From Psychroflexus lacisalsi (lineage in GTDB: Bacteria > Bacteroidota > Bacteroidia > Flavobacteriales > Flavobacteriaceae), in NCBI RefSeq assembly GCF_020164495.1, contig NZ_JAIQYZ010000003.1:124001-188000 (forward strand): a stretch of 64,000 nucleotides of DNA, written 5' to 3'. The notes below the pieces were generated by a model. That model saw only the letters and a list, made by a program, of their open reading frames with translations, searched no databases and was not told where the DNA came from. Position 1 is the first letter of the stretch; each line of letters starts with the position of its first letter. Positions 1 to 8,929 of the stretch are shown here, one piece after another. The position numbers and the translations under genes were made by a program.

Positions 1-2285
1 CCATTTTTCTTCAAAACATTCGCCATTTTGTTGACGCGTTTTGATAAGTCGTTATAACTTATATGTAGCGCTTTTTCCTGAGGATTATTAGGTTCCCAAA
101 TAATAGCAGTCTTGTTCCCTCTGGTTTTCAGATGCCTGTCTACAGCATTTTCAGTGATATTAAGCTGAGCGCCTTCAAACCAGCTAACCTCAGCTTTTTC
201 AGGGTCCCATTTCAAAACTGAATTCCATTTTCGCTTCCACTCAAAATTACGTTCTGCGATGGTAGCCCAGAAATTCTCTGGATCATTTTGAGAAATTCTG
301 TAGACATCCATATACTTGGCAAGCGAATCAATGTTATAATAACTCTTGGTCAGTGCTTTTAAAGACTGAGTCACTTGATCTTTGTTTTTACTAAAAGCTC
401 CGATTCTCTCATGACTAAAGGTTTCAATAATCTCACTAATGACCATGGGGTCTTCAATAGTGGAAGGAAGTTTATAAGGCTGTCCTGCAACCAGTTTCCT
501 TAAAGTCCTTCTTAAAGTTTTACCACTTCTAGTTTTAGGTAGACGTTTAACAATGACCACATTTTTTAAAGCCGCAATAGCTCCGATTTTATCTCTTACC
601 AACTGAATTATTTCAGTCTGCATTTTATAAGATTCGTAGCCTTCTTCACCTGTTTTTGGGACAACAATAGCTAATGGAATTTCTCCTTTCAGCTCGTCCT
701 GCAATCCAACTACGGCGCATTCTGCAACGGATGGATGTTGAGAAACTACCTCCTCCAGAGCAGCTGTAGAAAGCCGATGACCGGAAACATTAATGACGTC
801 ATCTATTCTACCGGTGATATAGACATACCCCTCTTCGTCAATATAGCCACCATCGCCGGAAAAGTAGAACCCTGGAAATTTACTTAAGTATCCGTTTTTA
901 TAGCGCTCGTGGTTATTCCATAGCGTTTGCATAAAACCTGGAGGAAGCGGCAACCTTGAGCAAATATAACCTTCAGTATTTGCTGGCAACATTTCACCAT
1001 CTTCAGAAAGAATTGCCAGATCGTATCCAGGAACAGCCTTTCCTGCAGAACCAGGTTTAACCGGCTGAGGATCTAGTCCCATATAATTGGCTACAATAGA
1101 CCAACCCGATTCGGTCTGCCACCAATGGTCGATGACAGGGATTTTTAAGTGATCTTCGGCCCATTTTAATGTCGTTTCATCACAACGCTCACCGGCCAGA
1201 AACTGATATTTCAAAGAAGAGATATCATGTTTTTTTATGAATTCACCATTGGGGTCTTCCTTTTTGATGGCTCTGAAGGCCGTTGGAGCAGTGAACATCA
1301 CATTCACTTTATGATCTTCTATAACTCTCCAGAAAGCTCCCGCATCTGGAGTTTTGATAGGCTTTCCTTCATAAATTATGGTGGTATTCCGATGAATCAT
1401 AGGAGCGTAAACGATATAGCTATGGCCAACTACCCAACCAACATCAGATGCTGCCCAGAATACATCTCCGGGTTGTGTTCCGTAGATATTCTTCATGGAA
1501 TATTTCAGTCCGACAGCATATCCCCCTGTATCTCTTACCACTCCTTTAGGTGACCCTGTGGTACCGGAAGTATAAAGTATATAGGAAGGATCTTTAGATT
1601 TTAAAGCGATTGCTTCTGCTGGTTTGGCTTTTTCCAGCAATTCTGAATAATCGATATCATAGGATTTCTCCTCAAATTCTACCCCAAGCTTTCTATTGAA
1701 AACTACAACTTTTTCAACCTTATGTTTAGCTTTTTCAATAGCCTCGTCCACCATGGGTTTGTAAGCTATAAGCCGATCGACTTCAATTCCTGAGGTTGCT
1801 GTAATAATTACTTTTGGTTTGGCATCGTCTATTCTCATGGCCAATTCATCTGGAGCAAAACCTCCAAAAACTACTGAATGAATAGCGCCGATCCTCGCAC
1901 AAGCCAACATGCTGAACACAGAATGAGAAATCATAGGCATATAAATAATGACCCGATCCCCTTTTTCTACACCCAACTCTTTAAGGCCTCCAGCTAGTTT
2001 GGAAACCTTTTCCAAAACCTCATTATAGGTATATTTCACTTGCTTTTGCCTCACAGCTGAATCATAAACAAGAGCTAGTTCATCTCCGTATCCATCCTCA
2101 ATGTGTTTGTCTAAACACAAATAGCTCAAATTGGTTTCACCATCAGGAAACCAGTGATAAATACCTTCAGATGTTTGCTCCAAAGCTTTGGTCGGTGCTT
2201 TGAACCATTTGATTGCTTTTGACTCTTCCATCCAGAATTCCTCTGGCTTCTCAATACTTTTTTGATAAACTTCTTTATAATTCAT
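1..2285 (-). CDS. Tandem acyl-CoA synthetase fusion: PrpE-type module followed in frame by an AcsA-type module (3' end outside window)
   Basis: The frame stays open from ATG at 2285 to the window edge (761 codons). Residues 1 to about 623 form a complete AMP-forming acyl-CoA synthetase of the propionyl-CoA synthetase (PrpE/ACSS3) type. It has the adenylation loop YTSGTTGSPKGV near residue 240, HWWQTESGW, and the C-terminal PKTRSGK motif with catalytic Lys589. After the usual family C-terminus (ISEIIETF, about 616-623) there is no stop. A linker of about 25 residues leads into a second start-like region from about residue 649. It contains NDPENFW, WFEGAQLNITENAVDRH and TAIIWEPNNPQEKA, which is the N-terminal domain of acetyl-CoA synthetase (AcsA). 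The predicted role is ATP-dependent activation of acetate and propionate in the cytoplasm. The start lies 11 nt after the response-regulator stop, so the gene is probably the last of that operon. The fusion is seen directly; that both modules are active is inference. The rest of module 2 cannot be seen. Confidence 0.85.
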   Translation of the reverse strand, partial: MNYKEVYQKSIEKPEEFWMEESKAIKWFKAPTKALEQTSEGIYHWFPDGETNLSYLCLDKHIEDGYGDELALVYDSAVRQKQVKYTYNEVLEKVSKLAGGLKELGVEKGDRVIIYMPMISHSVFSMLACARIGAIHSVVFGGFAPDELAMRIDDAKPKVIITATSGIEVDRLIAYKPMVDEAIEKAKHKVEKVVVFNRKLGVEFEEKSYDIDYSELLEKAKPAEAIALKSKDPSYILYTSGTTGSPKGVVRDTGGYAVGLKYSMKNIYGTQPGDVFWAASDVGWVVGHSYIVYAPMIHRNTTIIYEGKPIKTPDAGAFWRVIEDHKVNVMFTAPTAFRAIKKEDPNGEFIKKHDISSLKYQFLAGERCDETTLKWAEDHLKIPVIDHWWQTESGWSIVANYMGLDPQPVKPGSAGKAVPGYDLAILSEDGEMLPANTEGYICSRLPLPPGFMQTLWNNHERYKNGYLSKFPGFYFSGDGGYIDEEGYVYITGRIDDVINVSGHRLSTAALEEVVSQHPSVAECAVVGLQDELKGEIPLAIVVPKTGEEGYESYKMQTEIIQLVRDKIGAIAALKNVVIVKRLPKTRSGKTLRRTLRKLVAGQPYKLPSTIEDPMVISEIIETFSHERIGAFSKNKDQVTQSLKALTKSYYNIDSLAKYMDVYRISQNDPENFWATIAERNFEWKRKWNSVLKWDPEKAEVSWFEGAQLNITENAVDRHLKTRGNKTAIIWEPNNPQEKALHISYNDLSKRVNKMANVLKKN

Positions 2286-2296
2286 AACCGTGGATT

Positions 2297-2671
2297 TTAA
2301 TTTTTTGGGGTTAGTAACTCGTTTACTGTACTTAAAATTTTTTTCATTGAAAATGGCTTTTTTATATACTCCTTCGCACCAAGATTAAGCCCTTTTTGCA
2401 CATCACTTTGCTTGTGCTTGGCACTTATGATTATGGTTTGAGTAGTATCTTTTAGGGTATCATGACTTTTCAAAAATTCTAAAACTTCATAACCATCAAC
2501 TTTTGGCATCATAATGTCCAGGACTACTAAATCTGGTTTGAGCTTTTCTGCGAGATCAATCGCTTCTTCGCCATCTCTGGCAATATAGATGTCATAATTA
2601 TTTTTTCTTAAACTGTACTCCAGGGCCATAATAATATTAGGCTCATCATCTACGAGTAAAATCTTTTTCAT
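2297..2671 (-). CDS. Single-domain response regulator (CheY-like receiver)
   Basis: This is a 124-residue receiver domain with no output domain. The acidic pair D8/D9 (LLVDDEPN), the phosphoacceptor D52 (VVLDIMMPK) and the conserved Lys in EYIKKPFS are all present. Its start overlaps the stop of the upstream symporter-kinase by 4 nt (ATGA), and its stop lies 11 nt before the acyl-CoA synthetase, so the three genes look translationally coupled. It is most likely the phosphorylation partner of the adjacent kinase. Lacking a DNA-binding domain, it must act by protein-protein contact or pass the phosphate on. Which output it drives cannot be read from the sequence. Confidence 0.93.
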   Translation of the reverse strand: MKKILLVDDEPNIIMALEYSLRKNNYDIYIARDGEEAIDLAEKLKPDLVVLDIMMPKVDGYEVLEFLKSHDTLKDTTQTIIISAKHKQSDVQKGLNLGAKEYIKKPFSMKKILSTVNELLTPKN

Positions 2672-5364
2672 GGTCTACATTTTGGTAAATTCACAATAAG
2701 TTCTGCACCAGTTTCAACATTTGGATTTGCATAAATCACTCCTCTATGCATTTCTACAATTTGTTTACAAATCGCCAGTCCAAAACCACTGCCTTGAAGT
2801 TTTTTGAAGGTTTGGTTCTTGGATTGATAGAATTTTTTAAAAATCAAGTGGAGGTCCTCTTCCGGAATTCCTTTTCCATTGTCTTTAAGTTTGAAAATAA
2901 CTTCTTCTGAATTTGCTTCAAGAAACACTTCTATTTTGCCGTTGTCTTCTGGAACAAATTTTAATGAGTTTGAGAATAAATTTGTGAAAACTTGAAGCAT
3001 TTTGCTATAATCAAATTCAATCATGATAGAAGATGAAGAGTGAAAACCCACCTCAATACTCTTTCTCTCGGCTATGCTACTTATGCCGTTGATTGCATCC
3101 TCAATACATCCGTTTAAGCTTTGAAGCTGAAGATTTAATTCATCTCTTCCTGAAGCCATTTTCTCCAAGTCTAAAATATCGTTGATTAGGATAGTCAATC
3201 GTTCTGTGTCCTGAATAATATTATTTAAAAATTTATGCTGAAGTTCTTCCGGCATATCATTGCCATCCGATAAGACCTCAGAACTTGCTTTGATCGACGT
3301 TATTGGAGTCTTAAGCTCATGAGCAACAGTATCCAGAAAATCATCTTTCAATTGATCTTGAATTCTCAACTCTTCATTGGCAGATTTTAGTTCTGAAGTG
3401 AGTTTAATCAACTTTTGAGATTGTTCTTCCAGCGACTTGTTGACGGAAATAGTTTCTTTATTTTCTTCCAAAATCTTAAGAACTTCAACAAGAGATACCG
3501 GTTTTTCTTTTGCGACATTGGAAATTAAAATTTTTGCTGAAGCACTTCCCACGGCTCCTGTAAGCAAGCGTTCGGAAAAATTGATGAATCGGGCATCTGC
3601 CAATTTTTCTTCCGAATTGACGGCATATCGTTTTCTGAAAACTCTCAAAGCCTTGTCTGCTTTAGCTTGGCCTAAAAAACGAACCAGTATATTCTGAATA
3701 TCCTTAACGTAAGCCTCACCTTTCCAGACGTATGCATTTTCTTTCAGTTCAACTACTTTTTCACTGTTTACGAACATTTCACCATAATTGCGCTCCCGGT
3801 AATTTCCTTTTTTAATGACCGATAGAATCAAATAAGCACCCGTATTAACCAATAAACTCCAGTATAACGCATGATTAACAGGATTTAAAAGGTCAATTCC
3901 AAAAAGTGCATAAGGCTTCAGTGATTCTATTCCCAAAAATCCTTCATCCACAAATTGATGATAACCTGTAACATATTCAGTAATAAAAGGAAGAAGATAG
4001 GTGAATATGATAAGGATCAATCCAAGAATAATTCCCACTTTAGAACCTAAAGCCGAGCCTCTATTCCAAAACATACCTATAAAAAAACTGGGAGCCAACT
4101 GCACGATAATCAAAAAGGAAATAAGCCCAATAGAGAACAATGAAACCTTGGGATCGAAAAGCGCATAAAGTAAATAAGCAAGGATAATAGAACTGAAAAC
4201 ACAAAGTCGTCTTATGTTTTTAATGGTCTTTTCGTTTTTGAACGATTTGCTTCGGGTTAAGTTTTTTATAAATCCATAAGGAATGATAAGGTTATTGCTC
4301 AACATGGTAGACAGAGCTACTGTGGAAACAACGACCATGGAAATCACTGCTGAAAGACCTCCTAGAAACACTAAGATAGCTAACCAATGGTCTCCGAAAT
4401 GCAACGGAATAAGAAGTGTGAAGTAATCGGCATTGGCTTGTTCTCCCAAAACCAGTAATCCTCCCCAGGCAATGAAAATGACAAATACATTGAATAAAAA
4501 AAGGTAAAACGGAAACAACCAGATCGAAGTTTTAAGCTGTTTCCTGTTGGTAAATTCGACCACAGAAGTTTGAAACTGACGCGGCAGCAAGAAAATAGCT
4601 AAAAAAGAAAGGACAATGCTGAAATACCAATTGATACCACCACTCAAACCGTTAATGGTGCTCAACTGATTCAAATCTAAACCAAGACTTGCTTTTTGGT
4701 ATATATCTGTAGTCCCATCAAACACATAGTAAGTGACGTAAACACCAACAATAAGAAAAAAAGTCAATTTCAAAACAGATTCAAACGCTACTGAAAACAT
4801 GACACCCGTTCTATTTTTGGAAGCATCCAAAGCTAAAGTTCCAAAGAATGACGCGAAAATGGCCAGAATTAAAGCAATATAAAAGGTAGAATCCGTCATC
4901 ACCGACGACCCTTCAATTCCAAGTGTAGAAGTAGAAACAATCTCAAAAGTTTCAGAAATCGCTTTGAGCTGGAGGGAGATATAAGGAATAATACTCGCTG
5001 CACAAACCAAAGTAACCAAAGCTCCAAGCGATCTACTGTTCCCATATCTAAGCGAAATAAAATCAGCAATACTGGAAATGTTATACACTTTGGAAAGTTG
5101 AATGATTTTCTTCAGTAAAACAATCCATAAAGGAGCAGCAATGATAGGTCCAAGATAAATGGTAAGGAACTCAACTCCAGATTTTGCAGCCATGCCCACA
5201 CTACCATAATAAGTCCAAGCCGAGCAGTATACGGCCAGGGAAAGCGCATAAACGATGGGGTGTGACACCAGTTTTGAACCTTTATTTTTTTCAGCAAAAA
5301 GAGCAATGAGAAATAGTATTCCCAAATAAACAAAAATGAGTGCTATGAGAGCGGTTTTACTCAT
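2668..5364 (-). CDS. Na+/solute symporter-coupled sensor histidine kinase (CbrA-like)
   Basis: This 898-residue protein has three parts. Residues 1 to about 500 are a multi-spanning membrane region of the sodium/solute symporter (SSS) family. A cytoplasmic STAC-like segment follows, with the characteristic stretch FSERLLTGAVGSASAK. A coiled coil (about 640-670) then leads to a HisKA/HATPase core with H682 in DTVAHELKTP, an N-box (FTNLFSNSLKF), a G1 box (DNGKGIPEEDL) and a G2 box (GSGFGLAI). This is the architecture of CbrA, which links nutrient transport or binding to a two-component switch. It overlaps the response regulator by 4 nt and the small membrane gene upstream by 4 nt. Given the symporter, porin and acyl-CoA synthetase around it, a short-chain carboxylate is the likely signal, but the ligand is inference. 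Confidence 0.93.
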   Translation of the reverse strand: MSKTALIALIFVYLGILFLIALFAEKNKGSKLVSHPIVYALSLAVYCSAWTYYGSVGMAAKSGVEFLTIYLGPIIAAPLWIVLLKKIIQLSKVYNISSIADFISLRYGNSRSLGALVTLVCAASIIPYISLQLKAISETFEIVSTSTLGIEGSSVMTDSTFYIALILAIFASFFGTLALDASKNRTGVMFSVAFESVLKLTFFLIVGVYVTYYVFDGTTDIYQKASLGLDLNQLSTINGLSGGINWYFSIVLSFLAIFLLPRQFQTSVVEFTNRKQLKTSIWLFPFYLFLFNVFVIFIAWGGLLVLGEQANADYFTLLIPLHFGDHWLAILVFLGGLSAVISMVVVSTVALSTMLSNNLIIPYGFIKNLTRSKSFKNEKTIKNIRRLCVFSSIILAYLLYALFDPKVSLFSIGLISFLIIVQLAPSFFIGMFWNRGSALGSKVGIILGLILIIFTYLLPFITEYVTGYHQFVDEGFLGIESLKPYALFGIDLLNPVNHALYWSLLVNTGAYLILSVIKKGNYRERNYGEMFVNSEKVVELKENAYVWKGEAYVKDIQNILVRFLGQAKADKALRVFRKRYAVNSEEKLADARFINFSERLLTGAVGSASAKILISNVAKEKPVSLVEVLKILEENKETISVNKSLEEQSQKLIKLTSELKSANEELRIQDQLKDDFLDTVAHELKTPITSIKASSEVLSDGNDMPEELQHKFLNNIIQDTERLTILINDILDLEKMASGRDELNLQLQSLNGCIEDAINGISSIAERKSIEVGFHSSSSIMIEFDYSKMLQVFTNLFSNSLKFVPEDNGKIEVFLEANSEEVIFKLKDNGKGIPEEDLHLIFKKFYQSKNQTFKKLQGSGFGLAICKQIVEMHRGVIYANPNVETGAELIVNLPKCRP

Positions 5365-5558
5365 TGATCTGTATATTTTTTTAAAATGAAAAAAGAAATA
5401 AAAATACTAGCCAACCATATGGTGAAAACACAGAAATAAAACAAAGGGAAACCCAATACTGAAGTCAGCCGGTTAAAAGCAAACACTAAAGGAATATTGA
5501 AAAGTAAAATCAAGCCGAAGCTTAAAAAAACAAGTTTTTGTTGATGTCTTTTTTTCAT
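5361..5558 (-). CDS. Small two-helix membrane protein upstream of the sensor kinase
   Basis: A 65-residue protein with a basic N-terminus (MKKRHQQK) and two hydrophobic helices (about 9-30 and 35-60). I do not recognise a named family. It overlaps the kinase gene by 4 nt (ATGA at 5361-5364), which suggests translational coupling, and its length and position suggest an accessory subunit of the symporter-like sensor. The true symporter in the next operon also has a small two-helix subunit (DUF4212), so this gene may be the equivalent partner for the sensor. That comparison rests on topology and position only; I see no clear sequence similarity between them. Confidence 0.75.
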   Translation of the reverse strand: MKKRHQQKLVFLSFGLILLFNIPLVFAFNRLTSVLGFPLFYFCVFTIWLASIFISFFILKKYTDQ

Positions 5559-5590
5559 TCGTATAAAAATAAATTTTTAATTTAAATAAA

Positions 5591-5632
5591 ATTCTCAAGA
5601 GCATGCATGGCTAATCACAGACTCTTGAGAAT
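5591..5632 (-). terminator. Inverted repeat with T-rich tract between symporter gene and sensor operon
   Basis: The arms ATTCTCAAGAG (5591-5601) and CTCTTGAGAAT (5622-5632) are perfect 11-bp complements around a 20-nt loop. Read on the minus strand, the hairpin is followed by TTTTATTT. It sits between the symporter stop (5645) and the small membrane gene (5558). It probably reduces or ends transcription of the uptake operon before the sensor operon. The long loop makes it an imperfect terminator. Confidence 0.55.
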
Positions 5633-5644
5633 AAATATATACTA

Positions 5645-7432
5645 TTAATGTCCTGAAGCTTCTTTTGCTCCACTAGGAATTCTCACGTTTTCTACCATCT
5701 CCTGAACATCTGCCGGAGGTGGTGCAGTAAACTTGCTGATGACAATAGATACTATAAAGTTGAAAATCATAGCCACCGTACCAAAGCCCTCTGGTGAAAT
5801 TCCAAACCACCAATCTTCTTTAGTACCACCTCCAAAGAAATCAAATTTAAATTTCAACATATAAAATAACATGAGTGAAATTCCAACGATCATACCGGCA
5901 ACTGCACCTTCTTTATTCATACGCTTATAAAAAATGCCCAAGATAATAGCAGGAAAGAAAGATGCAGCAGCCAGACCAAATGCGAGCGCTACAACGGCAG
6001 CAACAAATCCTGGGGGATTAATTCCAAAATATCCTGCAATCACAACAGCTCCTGTTGCAGAAAGACGAGCAGCAATTAATTCTCCTTTTTCAGATATTTT
6101 GGGGTATACCATTTTTTTAATTAAATCGTGAGATACAGAAGATGAAATTACCAACAAAAGACCTGCAGCAGTGGACAATGCAGCCGCAAGACAGCCTGCA
6201 GCAACCAAGGCAAAAACCCAGTTGGGAAGATCTGCAATCTCTGGATTGGCCATCACCATAATATCATTATCGACATATAACTCATTTTTATTTTCTGAAG
6301 GATTTGTAACTAAACGTTGTCCGCTTTCTCCTCTTTTAGAATCTTGAAATGCAGGTATTCCTGTTAAAGCATCTCCTCCTTCTTTGGCTTTGCCTAAATA
6401 TTGAATCTTTCCATCAGCATTTTTATCTGTCCAAGCCAATAAACCTAAATCCTCCCAGGTCGTAAACCATTCAGGCATTTCAGCATAATCCTTTTGATTG
6501 ACAGTTTCAATTAAATTCAATTTACCAAAAGAAGCAACCGCTGGAGCTGTGATGTAAAGAATACCAATAAATAACAAGGCATATCCAGCAGACTTTCGCG
6601 CGTCCTTCACTCTTTTAACAGTAAAGAATCTCACAATAACATGAGGTAATCCAGCTGTTCCTACCATCAATGCAAGAGTGATTGCTAAAACATCAATCAT
6701 GCTTTTTGATCCTTCGGTATATTCATTAAAACCCAATTCCTTGCTTAAACCATCTAATTTGTCCAGCATATAGGTGTCGGGTTGACTTGCGAGTGTATCA
6801 CCCATACCAAACATTGGAATAGGATTTCCTGTAGCTTGGAAAGAAATGAAAATTGCAGGAACTAGAAAAGCAAAAATCAGCACACAATATTGTGCAACTT
6901 GGGTATAAGTGATTCCTTTCATTCCGCCTAGAACTGCGTAAAATAAAACTATTACCATACCGATGATTACACCGGTTTCAATCTCAACTTCTAGAAATCT
7001 TGAAAAGACAACTCCAACACCTCGCATTTGACCAGCAATGTAAGTGAAGGAAACGATTAGGGCACAGAATACGGCCACAAAGCGAGCAGTCTTGGAATAA
7101 TACCGGTCTCCAATAAAATCTGGAACAGTAAATTTTCCAAATTTCCTTAAGTAAGGCGCAAGTAACAAAGCTAATAATACAAAACCGCCTGTCCAGCCCA
7201 TCAAGAATACTGAACCGTCGTAGCCCATGAACGAAATAATACCTGCCATGGATATAAATGAAGCTGCAGACATCCAGTCGGCTGCCGTTGCCATACCGTT
7301 GGCTAAGGGAGACACGCCGCCACCTGCAACATAAAATTCTTTTGTTGAACCGGCCCGGCTCCAAATCGCTATTCCAATGTAAATAGCGAACGAAACGCCG
7401 ACGAAAATATAAGTTAGTGTTTGAGCATCCAT
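5645..7432 (-). CDS. Sodium:solute symporter, ActP/VC_2705-like large subunit
   Basis: A 595-residue SSS-family transporter with about 13 predicted membrane helices. The N-terminal helix is followed by FYVAGGGVSPLANGMATAADWMS, cut here to its key residues GGGVSPLANG and AADWMSAASF, typical of acetate/monocarboxylate permeases. Between the middle helices there is a hydrophilic insertion of about 90 residues with an EF-hand-like loop (DKNADGKIQ). The stop-to-start gap to the DUF4212 gene upstream is 6 nt, and the porin precedes that, so porin, small subunit and symporter form one uptake operon. The likely substrate is acetate or another short carboxylate, because an acyl-CoA synthetase follows in the locus; the exact substrate is inference. 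Confidence 0.92.
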   Translation of the reverse strand: MDAQTLTYIFVGVSFAIYIGIAIWSRAGSTKEFYVAGGGVSPLANGMATAADWMSAASFISMAGIISFMGYDGSVFLMGWTGGFVLLALLLAPYLRKFGKFTVPDFIGDRYYSKTARFVAVFCALIVSFTYIAGQMRGVGVVFSRFLEVEIETGVIIGMVIVLFYAVLGGMKGITYTQVAQYCVLIFAFLVPAIFISFQATGNPIPMFGMGDTLASQPDTYMLDKLDGLSKELGFNEYTEGSKSMIDVLAITLALMVGTAGLPHVIVRFFTVKRVKDARKSAGYALLFIGILYITAPAVASFGKLNLIETVNQKDYAEMPEWFTTWEDLGLLAWTDKNADGKIQYLGKAKEGGDALTGIPAFQDSKRGESGQRLVTNPSENKNELYVDNDIMVMANPEIADLPNWVFALVAAGCLAAALSTAAGLLLVISSSVSHDLIKKMVYPKISEKGELIAARLSATGAVVIAGYFGINPPGFVAAVVALAFGLAAASFFPAIILGIFYKRMNKEGAVAGMIVGISLMLFYMLKFKFDFFGGGTKEDWWFGISPEGFGTVAMIFNFIVSIVISKFTAPPPADVQEMVENVRIPSGAKEASGH

Positions 7433-7438
7433 AGTTTT

Positions 7439-7708
7439 TTATTTATCGAATCCGTATTTTTTATCTAATTTGTTCATTAACCTCACGTAGACGAAAATCA
7501 AAATGATGAATACGTAGATGGAGCCTTGTTGTGCAAACCAAAAGCCTAGTTTAAAGCCACCAATTTGAAACTGGTCTAACCAGTCTTTAAAAAGTATGCC
7601 TGCTCCATAGGATACAATAAACCATATGGGGAGAAGAATAGCAAGATACTTCAGGTTCTCTTTCCAGTAGGCGGTAGCGTGTTTCTGTTTTTTGTTGTTT
7701 GTTTCCAT
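7439..7708 (-). CDS. DUF4212 symporter small subunit
   Basis: An 89-residue protein with two membrane helices and the family-typical start of a charged N-terminus, then TAYWKENLKYLAILL, then a second helix with FWFAQQGSIYVF. DUF4212 proteins are found next to SSS transporters of the VC_2705 type and are thought to be their small subunit. It lies 6 nt before the symporter gene and 2 nt after the porin gene, as expected for a two-part permease. Confidence 0.93.
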   Translation of the reverse strand: METNNKKQKHATAYWKENLKYLAILLPIWFIVSYGAGILFKDWLDQFQIGGFKLGFWFAQQGSIYVFIILIFVYVRLMNKLDKKYGFDK

Positions 7709-7710
7709 AA

Positions 7711-8925
7711 TTATAAGTATATCATTGCTTGAAGATTTATTCTATTAAAAGTTTGATTTAAGAATCTTTCGTTTTGAAATTCTAGTGTAAGTTTTGAATT
7801 ATGGCCGTTTAAAAATGCGTTGATTCCCAACCCAAAAATTGTTCTATCCTGATTTGAAGCATCTATGAAAGTGTGATTATAGGATGTGTAAGGCTGAAAT
7901 CTTACCGGCTTAGAGCCGGGTAACAAATAACCAACATGACCGTAAAGCATATCCCCAGAAGCGTAAGGACCAAAAAGATAGTTTGTACCATAATCATTGG
8001 ATTGGTAAATAGCGTAGCCAGTTATTGCTGAACCATTATTACCCACGGGAGCATCGTAAAATGCATCTACGGCAAAAAGATTGACATTCTCGCCAACAGG
8101 TTGATCGCTCTGAAGCATTACAGCTCCATTAGGATGATGAAAAAAACCAGCACCCACATTAAAAATACGCTGTGTACCCATGTAGGTGCCTACTTTGTAA
8201 GGAAGAAAATTACTTTCTAAGTTAAAGAAGTTGTATGCAAAATATCCAGTATACGTTTTTCCAGCCTCAGCTGTTCCAAGTAGATTGGCTCCCTGATATG
8301 AAGCGCTAATGTCTGATAGTGGTCTTGAATCAAGACCATTGACAATTGCCTCATTAACAGCTACATTATATTGAAGTTTACCAAAGTTACCCTTGGCAAA
8401 CACACCTATATGCCTTGCAAATTGATCTGTTAAGCCCAAAGTTGCCCAGGATGCCCTATTATTGTCCAAGGTCATCAAGTTAAGGGTTCCTTGGGAATTT
8501 GATCTTGACAATCCATTCCAATAATGAAGGCCTCCTCCTATTACGTGTTGTTCTGAAACGTTATATTGAGCCCAAGCATCATGCATAAACGCCTGAGGAG
8601 TTCCTTCAGAACCAACAGGCTCCATGTTCGAGGAGTTCAAGCTATTGATTCCTATATGAGTTAAAACCAAAAAATCCTTAGTAATTTGTCCATAAACAAG
8701 AAGTCTTGCGCGTCTCAATTGAAAAGAAATAGCAGCCTGATCCTCTGCACGTGAATCTGAGTAATTGGCTTGAGTCTGGACCCAGGTTAAAATCCTTACG
8801 TATTTATTGTCGTTGTCATCAAATTTTATTTTGAAACCACCTTTGTAATAGGGTGAACCCTGAGAAATAGCATTATGACTAAATAAAGCAGCAAACACTA
8901 ATAAAAATGCAATATTATATTTCAT
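7711..8925 (-). CDS. Outer-membrane porin (phosphate-selective porin O/P-like beta barrel)
   Basis: A 404-residue protein with a Sec signal peptide (MKYNIAFLLVFAALFSHNAIS, first 20 residues hydrophobic). Alternating aromatic/polar strands and a C-terminal aromatic-rich strand (INLQAMIYL) mark it as an outer-membrane beta barrel. The strand pattern and the segment LRRARLLVYGQITKDF fit porin families related to OprO/OprP that are common in Bacteroidota. As first gene of the uptake operon it probably lets small anionic substrates into the periplasm for the adjacent symporter. The substrate is inferred only from the neighbours. Confidence 0.85.
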   Translation of the reverse strand: MKYNIAFLLVFAALFSHNAISQGSPYYKGGFKIKFDDNDNKYVRILTWVQTQANYSDSRAEDQAAISFQLRRARLLVYGQITKDFLVLTHIGINSLNSSNMEPVGSEGTPQAFMHDAWAQYNVSEQHVIGGGLHYWNGLSRSNSQGTLNLMTLDNNRASWATLGLTDQFARHIGVFAKGNFGKLQYNVAVNEAIVNGLDSRPLSDISASYQGANLLGTAEAGKTYTGYFAYNFFNLESNFLPYKVGTYMGTQRIFNVGAGFFHHPNGAVMLQSDQPVGENVNLFAVDAFYDAPVGNNGSAITGYAIYQSNDYGTNYLFGPYASGDMLYGHVGYLLPGSKPVRFQPYTSYNHTFIDASNQDRTIFGLGINAFLNGHNSKLTLEFQNERFLNQTFNRINLQAMIYL

Positions 8926-8929
8926 TACC

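Noticed and set aside
1227-1553. 108-residue plus-strand frame opposite the acyl-CoA synthetase
   Set aside because: It is antisense to a clearly coding region with strong family motifs, and it shows no recognisable protein features.
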